DNA of 64,000 bases, taken from assembly GCA_963971225.1 (NCBI GenBank), contig OZ020269.1, positions 36,229,264-36,293,263 on the forward strand, given 5' to 3'. The notes beneath the pieces were generated by a model that was not told the origin of the DNA, made no database searches, and saw only the letters and a program-made list of their open reading frames with translations. The DNA comes from Melieria omissa. Taxonomy: Eukaryota > Arthropoda > Insecta > Diptera > Ulidiidae. The translations under genes were made by a program, and so were the position numbers. Of the stretch, positions 34,601 through 46,600 are shown one piece after another (the stretch's first letter is position 1; the number at the start of each line of letters is the position of its first letter).

Positions 34601-37600
34601 GTTCTCTGACCGACCAGCGCAAACGGTTGCTGTTGATATTGCACCGTCTGCGCCTAACGGCGCTACACTCACTCAGGCGGTCGGGATAACTTATACACTG
34701 TTTTAATTTTAAGAAAGTATCATACACTGTTTTATACCGTATAAAAACTATATTATACTATATTAGTTATAAGGAATAGAGCCTATATAATTATACAATT
34801 CTTATCAATTTGCTTGTATATTCCATATATGATGGAAAATACCTTCACATTATACCGGCAAAAGTGCCAAGTGCAGTGCAAGTACAACTGCACTGAATTG
34901 TTTTCTGAACAGGATCGGATTGAAATAAAAAAGTTTGCAAGCAAATTTTATCTCAAAACGCTGAATGTCTAATGGAACTCTCATGGTTTAAAAAAAGGAA
35001 AGTTCGGGAAAAGATTTCACATTAGACAGTCGTGGAACCCAGCGCAATAATAAAAAAAATGATGTATTAGTGTTAAGGGGCACAACTAGTTTGACCGCCT
35101 GAAAAAAGGAGATCCTTGTGAATTTTGAATTTTGTGAAGTATTGCATCGAATGTTTTAAAATTTTGCAGATATATTTATGCATAAATAATGAATACAAAG
35201 TCATTTTTTCAAATGAAAATATTCGATTTTCAGCAAGTTATCCACCATCTCCTGAGTCTTCAAAAAAAAAACGTTCTCCCACTGCTGCAGTGATTGTAGC
35301 CTTCGCAGTGCCTGAAATCAAAAAAGCCAAAAATTTTACTTAACGAGGTTATATTTCCTATACAATGACCCTCGGTTGTAAAAAAAAATAAAATGTAACA
35401 AAATGGCGGCATTTTGAAAAAAAAATTAAAATTTTGCTGAAAAATCTGATGGCTTTTGGCCTGGCATAATTATACTTTTCATCCTATCATTAAACTGGAG
35501 GGTCATTGTATGGAAAAACAAATACACAATAAGCTAAAAAAAAGACCCAAGTCGATCGGATGATTTGTTATCAAGTTACAGCTGCAGCAAATTTGAAAAA
35601 TGTAGTTTTGAGAAAAACGCGTTTAAAGTTTTAAAACCGTGTTACCGCGTAGTAAACGAGACGGATTTGAGGCTCTGTATCTCAGAGACTTTTACGAATT
35701 CGACAAAATCCGTTCGTATACTTTTTGTGCTTCGTATACTTTTTGTGCTGTGCCCCTTAAGCTACGTTAGGTCACATAATACTTCATTTCTCTGCGTTGA
35801 GGCTCATTACGTACGAAAAAGTTCAACGCGATTATACCTATCTCCCAACTTAAATATTACACGGATTTTTGAGTTTTTTAAGGGATTGCATCTCAATTCT
35901 ATGATTAAGTATCACAAATATAAACAAATCTTTACAACGAATATTACAACGCTTTTCATCAGCCAAAAAAATGATGCTTGCACAAAATTGTTTGTTTATA
36001 ACAAAGTAATTTCTTTTTATTATACATAAAAGTAATTAACGCTTGCAAGCACGATAGCTCCCAACGTTTCTTTCAAACGGATTGGGAAGCGGAGTAGTTC
36101 AACAGTATACCAGTAAATCCACCAAAGATGGTTCGAAAAATATGGACTTCAAAAAAGTCAAGCTAAAAAATACTTCTCAGATCTTCCGGTATCTGCAGCC
36201 AAACAGCGGGACTTATTAAAACTGTGTGCTCAATGATTGCTGAATAAAGCAGCTGAACTGTTTTTTGAGAACTTACAGACCTCACAATTGGTAAGGGATT
36301 GCTTACCGGAACCAGACATTTTTGAAGATTATGAAAGCAATGGTTAAATTAATTAAATATGTTAAACCAAATCCTGTTTCTATTCCATATACCTAAATTT
36401 ACATATCTACCTCATGGTGTAACTTCTTACCTTATTGTTGTTTATTCTCACACACACCTGTTTACCTTTATTATTCTTTTATTTGTCTTACCTTTATGTG
36501 TGTATTCACTTCATGTAAATTTATACTTATAATAAACCATTCGCAATCGATCATCATTCGAACCGCGGGCATCTATTCTCTCTATTCATTCTGTGACCAT
36601 AACAAAAGGTCATTTACGCTGTTTTTTGTTCTGTTTTTACTTTGAATTAAAATAATAAAATAGTATATAATCGGAAATGAAATGATGTATCCCATACAAA
36701 TAAAATAGTGTATAATGATTTCATATAAAAATGTTCAAAGATAAAATAGTGTATAAGCAGATGCTTTCAGAAAAATGGGCTTCAATGGTATTTCAAAATA
36801 AACATGATTACATTTTTTTGGTGGATCAACAGCTAAGGTATCAGTGAAAAGTATTGTGTATTTAAGATGTAAATATTTTTATAAGACGCGGACAATTAAA
36901 GTTCAAAGTAGATCGACTGGATTATAAAAACTTCCAATACGTATTTCTCAAAACTATACTTTTCACGTTACACTATTTCATTATTCCAGCGACGAAATTA
37001 AGTTTATAGCTGCGCGGTGGCGACACGTCCGTTGTGTTTGAGTTTTGCGTCACGAATGATTAATGTTCTTCTCTTTCTTCTCCTCGTTTGTCCGTTTCGT
37101 TCTATTCCCAAAAGGTCCGTCCGCTTCTTATCCTCTTTCTGTCTATCAGAGTTGTACTCGAAAGGTCTGTCCGCTCCTAATTGTCAGAGTTGTAGTTAGA
37201 AAGTGTTGAAAAACGGGCGAACAGTGTTGAATTTATTCTCCAGGTGATCAGGACCCAGTGTACTCAATAGCTTCCAACATAGCAGAGTTATACAAAATTT
37301 TTTCTTAAAATGTATTATACAGGCATGTGCTGCAAATCGCACGATTTCAAATCGAAATCGGAATTTGAAATCGTACGAATTTTTGGGGGGTGTGCTACAA
37401 AACGAACGATTTGACCTCAATTCGAAATAAAATTCAAGCTGATAGTTTTGTTGACGTCTACACAATTTTTTTCGAAACGTTAACTGAAAATAAAATACCT
37501 TACATGATGAGTATTTTCTTTGCGAGTTTGGTATATTTAGAAGAAGAAGAAAGAAGAAAAGTGGAAACAGTAAAACGCCGCATTCTGAGGGACCATTCCA

Positions 37601-40600
37601 ACCCACTGGACATGTCGGAAACGACGTAAGCAGTTTTCATTGCATTGCTAATTTTCTAATTTTTGCTAACAATGTAGATTGGAATTTTTACAGGTTTGTT
37701 ACAAAATAAATCAACTATCACTTTCTGCACTTCAAACTGGGTCGCGCACCATTTCAAATCACATACCTTCTTCCAACCATTCACATCTTTTTGTGGGGGT
37801 CCCACACTGTTTAACTTCGTCTTCAGCTCTGCCCAGCTTTCTTCTACCGCAACACGGTCACCTTTCGTAAAGTTGTTTGCCATATCAGGGTGATGCTCCA
37901 TGTGCTTAAGTAAAATTTGTGCCTGGGCAGAGTCCCCTGAAATTTGATTTCCCATGATTATTACAACTTAGAATAATATTTTTCAAGCCACTTACATTTC
38001 GGCAAACAACTTTTTCAAGTTAAAAATTTTTTATATTTAGGTAGAAACGCCGATAGAACACGACCCGTTTTCTAATCGCAACGAAAACGGAATTTCGGTT
38101 TTCTGGCACATGTCATTTCAAACGATTTCGTTTTCGAAAATTGACGAAATCAAAACGAAATTGAGCACACCCCATAACGTTTTCGCTCCGAATTTCAAAC
38201 GAAAACGATTTGTAGCACATGCCTGATATTTTTATTTTTCAAAATTTTTCTGTGTAAGTCAACACACACTTCCCCAAATTTATATTTTTGCACCTAACAG
38301 TGCGTTGAAATGGTGATTTTTCAATATATGAGAAACACATTCAGCTCTGTTCCAGAATCCGAATCGGATCGGAAATGGATTTGATTCCGACCGTTGGTGT
38401 TCTACATTCTGATTATTGGAAATATTTTCCGATGCAACCCTGTTCTCAAATCCGATTAAGTTCGAACGAATTTGGATCTGAAATTTGGTGTTCTGCATTC
38501 CGATTATCGGAAATTTTTGTCGAAAATAATCCGCTAAACAAAAAGCTGGTGGAATTGAAATCGGAAAGCAGCAAAATGAAAACAAATAACGAAAATGTAA
38601 GCAAATAAATGAAACATCGTGTTAAATAAAACTAATAAATTAATTTTTAATCACGGGATAGCATAAGACTGCTGACCAGAACAAAATGCTCTTGGATTTT
38701 ATGGAGGAGAATGCGGACATCGCGAAAGGTTTCTGCAAAGGCGACAAAGTCGAATTTGAAAATAAATGGGAGGACCACCAACAAAAAGTTTAACGGGGTG
38801 GAAAAAGGTGAGAAGTAAATTAAATCAATTCATTTTGTAAAATTTTCTTCAATCATAGACCTGAGTTGATTGGAAAAGTGAAGTAAGAAGGAAGCTGGCG
38901 CATAATAGAAGAGAAGCTTTAGCGACCGGCGGTGGACCTTTTAAGAAGCACACACTTTCCGAAATGGAAAAGGCGGTTGCCTTTTCTAACGATCGTTGAT
39001 AGCCTCCTTCGGCAAGAAATTGCAAAGCCGTCGCCAATTTCAATTCTGGCGGCATGGAGCATTGCCGAAGAAAAGGTCTCACTTCGGTCAAGATCATGTT
39101 GAATGCTACTTTGTTAAGGCGGCACTGAGCAATATACCTTAAATAGGAAATTTTGAACATAACTGAAATAACTTGTACTAGTTACGAAGAATTTGGCAAT
39201 TCCATCGGATTGCTGTGGTCTCGCAAAATTCTTCGCTTTACTTTTTCAACGGCGGACTGCTCGTTTTCAAGCAATACTGCCAATAAAATAACCGAACTCA
39301 TTTAATAAAATAAAAAAATCGTACAAAATGTTACAATTGCCTTTTACATTTGCACATTAAAAGCAAACAGCTGATTGAAGGTTTGTTAATTTGCTAACAA
39401 TTTGCGGATTCGAAATAAACATCGAATGTGACAATTCCGCTCGGATTGCAGAACACGTTTTCAAATCGGAATCGGATTTCATTTCGATTCGAATCCGATT
39501 CGGATTCTGGAACAGGGCTGATTATTTCAATTCTTACCCAGTGGCGTACACAGGATTTCATTTACGCATTCTGTAAAGAACTTTTGAGCCCAATCATATT
39601 TACAACCCACAATTTCAGTCATTTTGCGCATCCAAAATAGCTGAAATTTTGATGAGTACCTTTCAACAAAGCCAGCAACAGATTCCCTTCCTTTTGTTGG
39701 TCGGACATTTTTCAGACCACCCTCGTATAGTAAATGTACTTTTACGTGGGTAGGCGCGGCCATTTTCTTCTGGCCATTTCAAACTTCTGATTAAAGTGCA
39801 TCTACCCTAACACCGCAAAAGTCAGTTAATTTTTTTATCTCTAAACACAATATTTAATAAACAAATAGTTCGTTTTCACTGACTGTTTGGTTGGCTTTGC
39901 AGGAATTCGCACGGTTAAATCTGATTGAGTCAATCGGTGTCCAGTTGGGTGCCGAAGATATGGACAAGAAGGACCTTTGCCAACACCCTTTGACTGCCAA
40001 GGCAGGAAGCAGAAGCTGCTCAACCGTCTCACGAACATTGAAGCATAAGTTACGAAATTTGGGAAACTTCAACGAAACATTCACGGAAGCAATCGGAAAT
40101 CCGCTTACATCGTCATCGTCGTCCCCGTCGTCGGCGAAGTGCTTACCAGCAGCTGCCATCCAGAAACTGTTTAATTGCAGCAGTGTTGTCAACAACAGTG
40201 GCAGCAACTGCAACGGTATTGTGACCAGCACCAACAGTTGCGGTGGCAGCAGCAGGAGGTGTAAGGATCGAGACAGTCTGTCGTCCATGGAGACCGAATA
40301 CAAGAACTGCAACAAAAAGAAATGCTCCAACGTGAAGTCGTCGCTAATTGCGAAGAAAACCAAATTCTTACAATTCCTTGAAGAAGAGAAATGGGGAACA
40401 AGTAACGACGGGATCGAACCAATCACAGCAGCCAATTGCGATCGTCAAAACAGGTTCGCATTCGTGCCTATAGGCTGTAAATACTAAGCAATTCGCAATC
40501 TGCAACAGTCCACTTCTGACTGCTGTTTTTTAAGTAGCTTTTTTCAATAGCCAAATGAAAAGTTATTTTAGACAAGCAGCTCTTAAACCATAATTACCCA

Positions 40601-43600
40601 CTGTACATGTGTATATTGGTATAACCACATAATTTTGCGATTTCATTTCAGACGCGGGCGGGAAGCAACATAGGTAAGGAAAATGTAAAGGGAACCGAGA
40701 GAGTAAGCGCGAATTGATGTACACGCATTTGTGTTTTATTCTCATTTCGACAACAACACGCAATGTTATTGCTTTCCGCAGCAAGCCAGCTTGGGCTTAC
40801 TCGTGCACATTGAAATTGTGGTTGAATTGGCAAAGCGATCGCCAAGGCAAATTCAATAGGTAGTTGCAGCACCAGAACTTGTTAAACTTTTTTCTTTGAT
40901 AATTATAATTGGCACGACATTGTAGCAATAGTTTTCCATTTATTATCACTCTCTTAATGCGCCTTGGTTGTTCCAATATTTTTACACATACATAAATTTA
41001 TTTTTATTGTTGCCAATTTTACTTTATACAACTTCCTTTTTACAAGCAGACCAAATGAACTAATAAAATCCATTGAATTTTGGTTTGTTCCGTAGTGCTA
41101 CCACCTTATTTATGCGCCTTGGCGATCGCTCAATCAATTTTTCTATGCAAACTTTACCAGTCCACTTCTTGTTCTTGTTTGTAAAAAAGCAAGCGGAGCA
41201 AGCACGAACCACCACAAACATGCAAGCGGCACATCAGTTTGTTGCCCAACAACAACAACCACAGTGTGTGGTGCGTCACTGTTTCATACACCTCTCTCAT
41301 AGCTTCTCAGTTTACGCTCTCGCGCTCTGTGCGTTCTCGTCCCCTTTACTGCTTCCCCCCGCATCGACAAACGGGTCCTACCGCTGGAACCCGGAAAGAA
41401 AATTTTCTTTACACCAGATGCGCATTCTGTATATTGTTTGTTCTGTTGTATAACTGTCCCTATCTATTTTCCCTATACCCGTAGAGAGGCGTAATGTCGA
41501 GCTTTTCTTTGAAACAAATTTATGGCAATTTTTTCGGTTTTCTAAGCAAAATGTTCAAGGTACAGTTTTAGTCATACTTACGAGAATGTACATGTTGTAG
41601 ACATACATATTGATACGATGAGAAATTCTGTGCCGCACTGTACAGGAATGCTTTTCTCCGCACGAATGTTTTCCAAGCATACTTTTAGGCATGCACTGTG
41701 AAGTACAGCAAAACTGTTATAAATTCGCTTGGTATAGTCCGATATGGCAAGGATGGTTCTCGAAGAAATGGGCTGTGCGAGAATGGTCGAGCGCTTTCCA
41801 ATTAGAAGTTGCAAGAAACTTCGGCGCGATAAGAAAACTGGTATAAAAGCAGCAGTGTGCAGCGCAATGAGTCGAGTCTGTGTTGAGCAAGCAATGGGGA
41901 AACATGCAATAGTAGTAGTGTAAAGTAGAACAAGTGCAAATTTGTAAATAAAGCCATTGTTAGTTTTGACTACGTTGCGCTGGATAACTGAAGTTGTTTT
42001 ATTTTCAAATACAATCAAAACGAACCGTCGATAACGAACTGTGGAATTTCGTAACATTTGGTGTCAGAAGTGGGATTGTATTACTGAAAGTAAAATAAAA
42101 TTATAAAAACGCAGACATGGTTAAACTGGAGCTGCTGAAGGTTGACCAGCTGAAGAAGGAGCTGGCTGCCTGGAATTTGCCGACTGCTGGCTGAAAGGTG
42201 GAGTTGTAGCTGCGCTTGCGAGAGGCGTGTGAATCACGAGGCATCGATTGGGCTGCACACGAGTTCGGAACGCAGGAACAAGAGGCGTCGGCCAAAGTGG
42301 AGGAATCGCCAGCGGGTGCTGCGTCGATGCAAAGTACGGCTGCAGCGGCTGCGCCACCACAAGCAATGGACATGAGCCAGCTTATGGTTGCAATGAGAGG
42401 CATGTTTCAGGAAACTTCTGCGAAAATTGAGAATGTCAGTCGTGAAAATCGCGAAATGTCGGCGCAAATGACTAAAATGGAAGCGGCGACCCATGAAATA
42501 TTGGATCAGTTGTCAGCGAAACTCGAAAGCGCTAATTGCGAGCTGTCCACCAAGCTCCAGGAAAATTCTGCGCGTTTGGAGCAGAAAGTGGAAGAAATCT
42601 CAAACAAGCTTGATGTGAAGGTGGAGCACCTGGGAGCGCAAGTGGAACACTTAGATAAACGAGTCGACGGCCTGGATGATTCTCTGAACAGACGAGTTGA
42701 CGATTTGGATGATTCCTTGAACAAACGAGTTGACTGTCTGGAGGAGCGGCTTAGAGAGGTACAGCTGCGAGCAAGGGTGCAGTCGGTTGAGGAAAGTTTT
42801 GCCATAGCAGTGCCTACTTATGATGGTACTACGTCGTTCGACACATTCAAACTACAATTCGATATGGCTGCTTTGGAGAGTCAGTGGACCGATGTTAGGA
42901 AAGGTCGGAGACTGATACTGGCTCTAAGAGGTCCTGCGGCTGAGGTAATAAAAACAGTTCCGGAAGGTTTGAGGGGTGATTACGAGACCGCCATAAGGGC
43001 GCTGGCAGCCAGATACAGTGACGAGCACAACAAAATACTGTATTATTGCGAGCTGAAGAACCGTAGACAAAGACCCAATGAGGCGCTCCAGACATATGCA
43101 GCAGACATTGAGCGGCTCGTACAGTTGTGCTACCCGAAATTCGGCGCTGATTATCTCGAGAGGATGAAGATTGAGGCTTTTATTGAAGGTCTTCATGACC
43201 CGGACACACGACGCAGTGCATTGATGATGGGCAAGCCGACATTCCGTGAGACGGTGACAAGCGCATTGACGTATGAGGCGGCCTGGAGGGGAAGTTTTCG
43301 ACATTCATCTGCGGAGATGCATGGAGTCCAATCTGGACGTGTCACGCAAAGCCAGACAGTGAACTCGGAGGCACCAGCGGGGCTGCGGGCAGTATCATCT
43401 CGAGTCAGTTGCTGGCGATGTGGCAAGCAAGGCCACATATCACGGGACTGCCATCTGCGAGAAAAGCGTTCCGGGCAACAGACGTCGCCAAGAAGGGCTG
43501 ACGCTCTGCCACACCATTCGTGCAAAACCGAGTGCAGGCATAACTCGCGAGCCGAAAACGAGGGACAGATTGTGGATGTTAGGTCGGTAAGAGTTCTGCA

Positions 43601-46600
43601 AGAAGAAGATTGGCTTGCGGAAAGGCTACAGAAGGACGGATACGGATCTCGCGAAGATCATCGAAGGCAAAGCGCAGAGATTACGGCCGTCCTGGCAGGA
43701 GATGGCTGATGAGAGCCCGATCACGAAGGCCTACTGGGCCCAGTGGCAAAGTCTACGTCTGCAGGATGGCTGCCTATACCGCGAGTGGGAGAGCAGGGAT
43801 GGCAGGACCAGAAAATCCGTAATAGTGGTCCCGAGAGGCCGAATCGACGATGTCATCGAGGAAAACCATAACGACTCCAGTGGCGGGCACCTAGGCATCG
43901 CAAAAACTGTCGCCAAGATAAGAAGGCGGTTCTATTGGGTAGGATGCCAGGAGTCTGTCGCTGAGTGGATCAGAGGCTGTAGTCGGTGTTCGGCTGCGAA
44001 AGGTCCGAGGAGAAGATCGCGGAGCCGCACTCAACTAGTTAAAAGCAGGTTGACAGCGAGCTATGGTCTACGGGCTAACCCAGAGGGGTTCCAAGAAGGC
44101 AATCTGGTAATGCTTTACAACCCGCAGCGGAGGAAAGCTTTGTCTTCAAAACATCAAACATCATGGGAAGGACCGTACAAAGTCGTGACGAAGATTAATG
44201 ACGGGGTGTACAGAGTTCAACGCTGCATCAACAGAAATGCGAGGTTGAAAGTTGTCCATTTGGAGCGCCTGGCGTCTTACTCAGGCGGAGCCTCGGAGTA
44301 CTTCGGGACGAACAAGTCTAAGTGAGGGGCAGTGATACGATGAGAAATTCTGTGCCGCACTGTACAGGAATGCTTTTCTCCGCACGAATGTTTTCCAAGC
44401 ATACTTTTAGGCATGCACTGTGAAGTACAGCAAAACTGTTATAAATTCGCTTGGTATAGTCCGATATGGCAAGGATGGTTCTCGAAGAAATAGGCTGTGC
44501 AAGAATGGTCGAGCGCTTTCCAATTAGAAGTTGCAAGAAACTTCGGCGCGATAAGAAAACTGGTATAAAAGCAGCAGTGTGCAGCGCAATAAGTCGAGTC
44601 TGTGTTGAGCAAGCAATGGGGAAACATGCAATAGTAGTAGTGTAAAGTAGAACAAGTGCAAATTTGTAAATAAAGCCATTGTTAGTTTTGACTACGTTGC
44701 GCTGGATAACTGAAGTTGTTTTATTTTCAAATACAATCAAAACGAACCGTCGATAACGAACTGTGGAATTTCGTAACAATATTGTTACGAAAATCCAAGT
44801 TCTCTGAGTTCGTTTGGATTGTGTTTGAAAATAAAACTACTTCAATTATTCAGCGCAAACGCAGTCACAAATAATCGCTTTATTTACAAATTTACACTTG
44901 TTCTACTTTACACTACTTCTATTGCATGTTTCCCCATTGCTTGTTCAACACAGACTCCACCCCTTGCGCTTTCACTGCTGCTTTTATACTATCTATCTTA
45001 CTATCTTATCGCGCCGAAGTTTCTTGCACATTGCAGTTGTACTTTCTATCTCGACCATCCTTGCCATATCGGACTATACCAAGCGAATTATACCCAATTT
45101 GCCGTACTTCAAAGTGCATACCTAAAAGTATGCTTGGAAAAGCATTCGTGCATAGAAAAGCATTCAGCACAAAGTGTCTTATCGTTTCAATATGTATGCC
45201 TGGGAGTATGCGACGTGCACTTTCGAATGTGCGGCTATAGTTTTAATTGGCGGTGCTGTTGGTAGCGGTGGTCGGGGGTTGCCGCTATAACTTGGCCAAT
45301 CGCAAACTTTCGCCGATTCTTGAATTTTTACGGACGCAGTTTGTTATGAGAAAACTTTTCGCCCAAGCAGCTGAAGGTGTCGTTGCTAACAACAATTACT
45401 TTGATTAGCGCTGCGCTACAGTGCTTTGTATTGCATGGTGCTTAAGTGTAACAATTTCGTCGCAAGTTTCGAAACAGTTCACCAAAGCTAGAAATACCCC
45501 AGTGTGGCCATAGCTGCAATCTCTGCTTTCCAATGTTAGTAAAATTAAATCTATATATTGGAATTTCAAGCCATTTCTTTTAACGAGTGAATTATCTGAA
45601 ATAAAATTCTATATGAGTGATAGTTGCAATGTTGTTTTGGCACAGAATTTAATGGAATTCGTCCCTTTCGACACCACAACAACTTTTCTTCTGATTTCAA
45701 TGCTGCTTTTATATGGGTGAGGAAAACGTGAACTCTTTATATTAGCTTTGCCATAAAATTCGCTCAAGAGAACTTAACTGCGTCCTAAAATTCCAACAAG
45801 AACTAATAAAAACAATGTCCTTAGCTGTTTTAAGACACATCGTCAAAGCAAATAGTCTGTTTAAATTAATGTTTACTGCACTGAAAACCTGCGCCTATGA
45901 AACCGGTAACGACATCTAGCGGTAAATAGCCGAATATTTATAAACTTCGGAACCGTACCGAATGTCATGTTTACTTCTTCTGTCATATGTCAACAATATT
46001 CAGTTCACAATTTGTCAAGTTTCATTCAACAACGCATTGTTTGACGCTCCGGAAAATGTCGGATTACGTGCCTACAAATTACGATTTGCGGACACAGTTA
46101 ATTTTGTGGCGTGGTGTCATATGGTATGACCTTGTAAAACCTGGTGAAACGGTTAACGGTGAACGTTACCAACAACAATTGGCCGATTTAAACCGTGCTA
46201 TACGCCAAAAACGCCCAGAATATGAAGCCAGGCAACACAAAGTGATTTTCCTCGATGACAACGCACCACCACACCGCACTAGAGCCACCAAAGAATTGGT
46301 TGCATCGTACAACTGGGAAGCTCTTGCTCATGCGGTTTACTCACCAGACTTGGCGCCTTCGGATTATCACATGTTCGCACCGATGGGCCACGCATTAACG
46401 GAACAGCGCTTCAATTCTCACGCAGAAGTCAAAAAATGGATCGATGATTGGTTTCAGGCAAAAGACCAAACATTTTTTTGGCGAGGCATCCATAAATTGC
46501 CTAAGAGATGGGAAAAATGTGTAGCTAGCGATGGCCATTACTTTGAAGAATAAAATTGTAATCATTTCCTCACAATAAACGTGTTTTTTTCAAAAATAAT

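Larger units (their letters stand above)
32656..36994. mobile_element. Unclassified 4.3-kb TIR element with AAATAGTGTATA motifs
   Basis: Perfect 14-bp terminal inverted repeats CGTCGCTGGAATAA, flanked by AAAT (32652-32655 and 36995-36998). Both terminal regions carry many copies of ATAGTGTA or its complement. Left: 32691, 32816, 32844, 32971, 33034, 33051. Right: 36709 and 36747 regions, 36969, plus weaker TACACTGT copies near 34692 and 34722. The interior has nested insertions (33246-33714, 35077-35756) and a coding remnant at 36129-36347. I cannot assign a superfamily. A 4-bp duplication and clustered short motifs do not match piggyBac, hAT, P or mariner. Confidence 0.6.
38342..39520. mobile_element. 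PIF/Harbinger-like element, copy 2, with both gene remnants
   Basis: Inverted ends CAGCTCTGTTCCAGAATCCG and CAGCCCTGTTCCAGAATCCG (reverse complement of right), followed inside by 'aatcgga' repeats. ATT flanks both ends. It carries a Myb/SANT fragment on the plus strand and a transposase fragment on the minus strand, the divergent two-gene layout of Harbinger elements. Confidence 0.8.
41611..44778 (+). mobile_element. Gypsy-type LTR retrotransposon, internally deleted
   Basis: Two 446-bp LTRs (41611-42056, 44333-44778), ATAT duplication (41607-41610, 44779-44782), primer-binding site, gag, and a short remnant of pol. Protease, reverse transcriptase, RNase H and the integrase catalytic core are gone, so it can only move with proteins supplied in trans. 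A purine-rich tract (GTGAGGGGCAG) precedes the 3' LTR. I see only three LTR differences, which implies recent insertion. Confidence 0.93.

Noticed and set aside
39527..39763. Antisense frame MAAPTHVKVHLLYEGG...
   Set aside because: Some coding appearance, but intronic, short and without a recognised family. It may be an element fragment.
41578..42057. Antisense 159- and 153-codon frames at the gypsy LTRs
   Set aside because: They lie within LTR sequence, which explains their duplication. No protein family.
42101..43525. Antisense frames over the gypsy gag
   Set aside because: Shadows of the gag frame.
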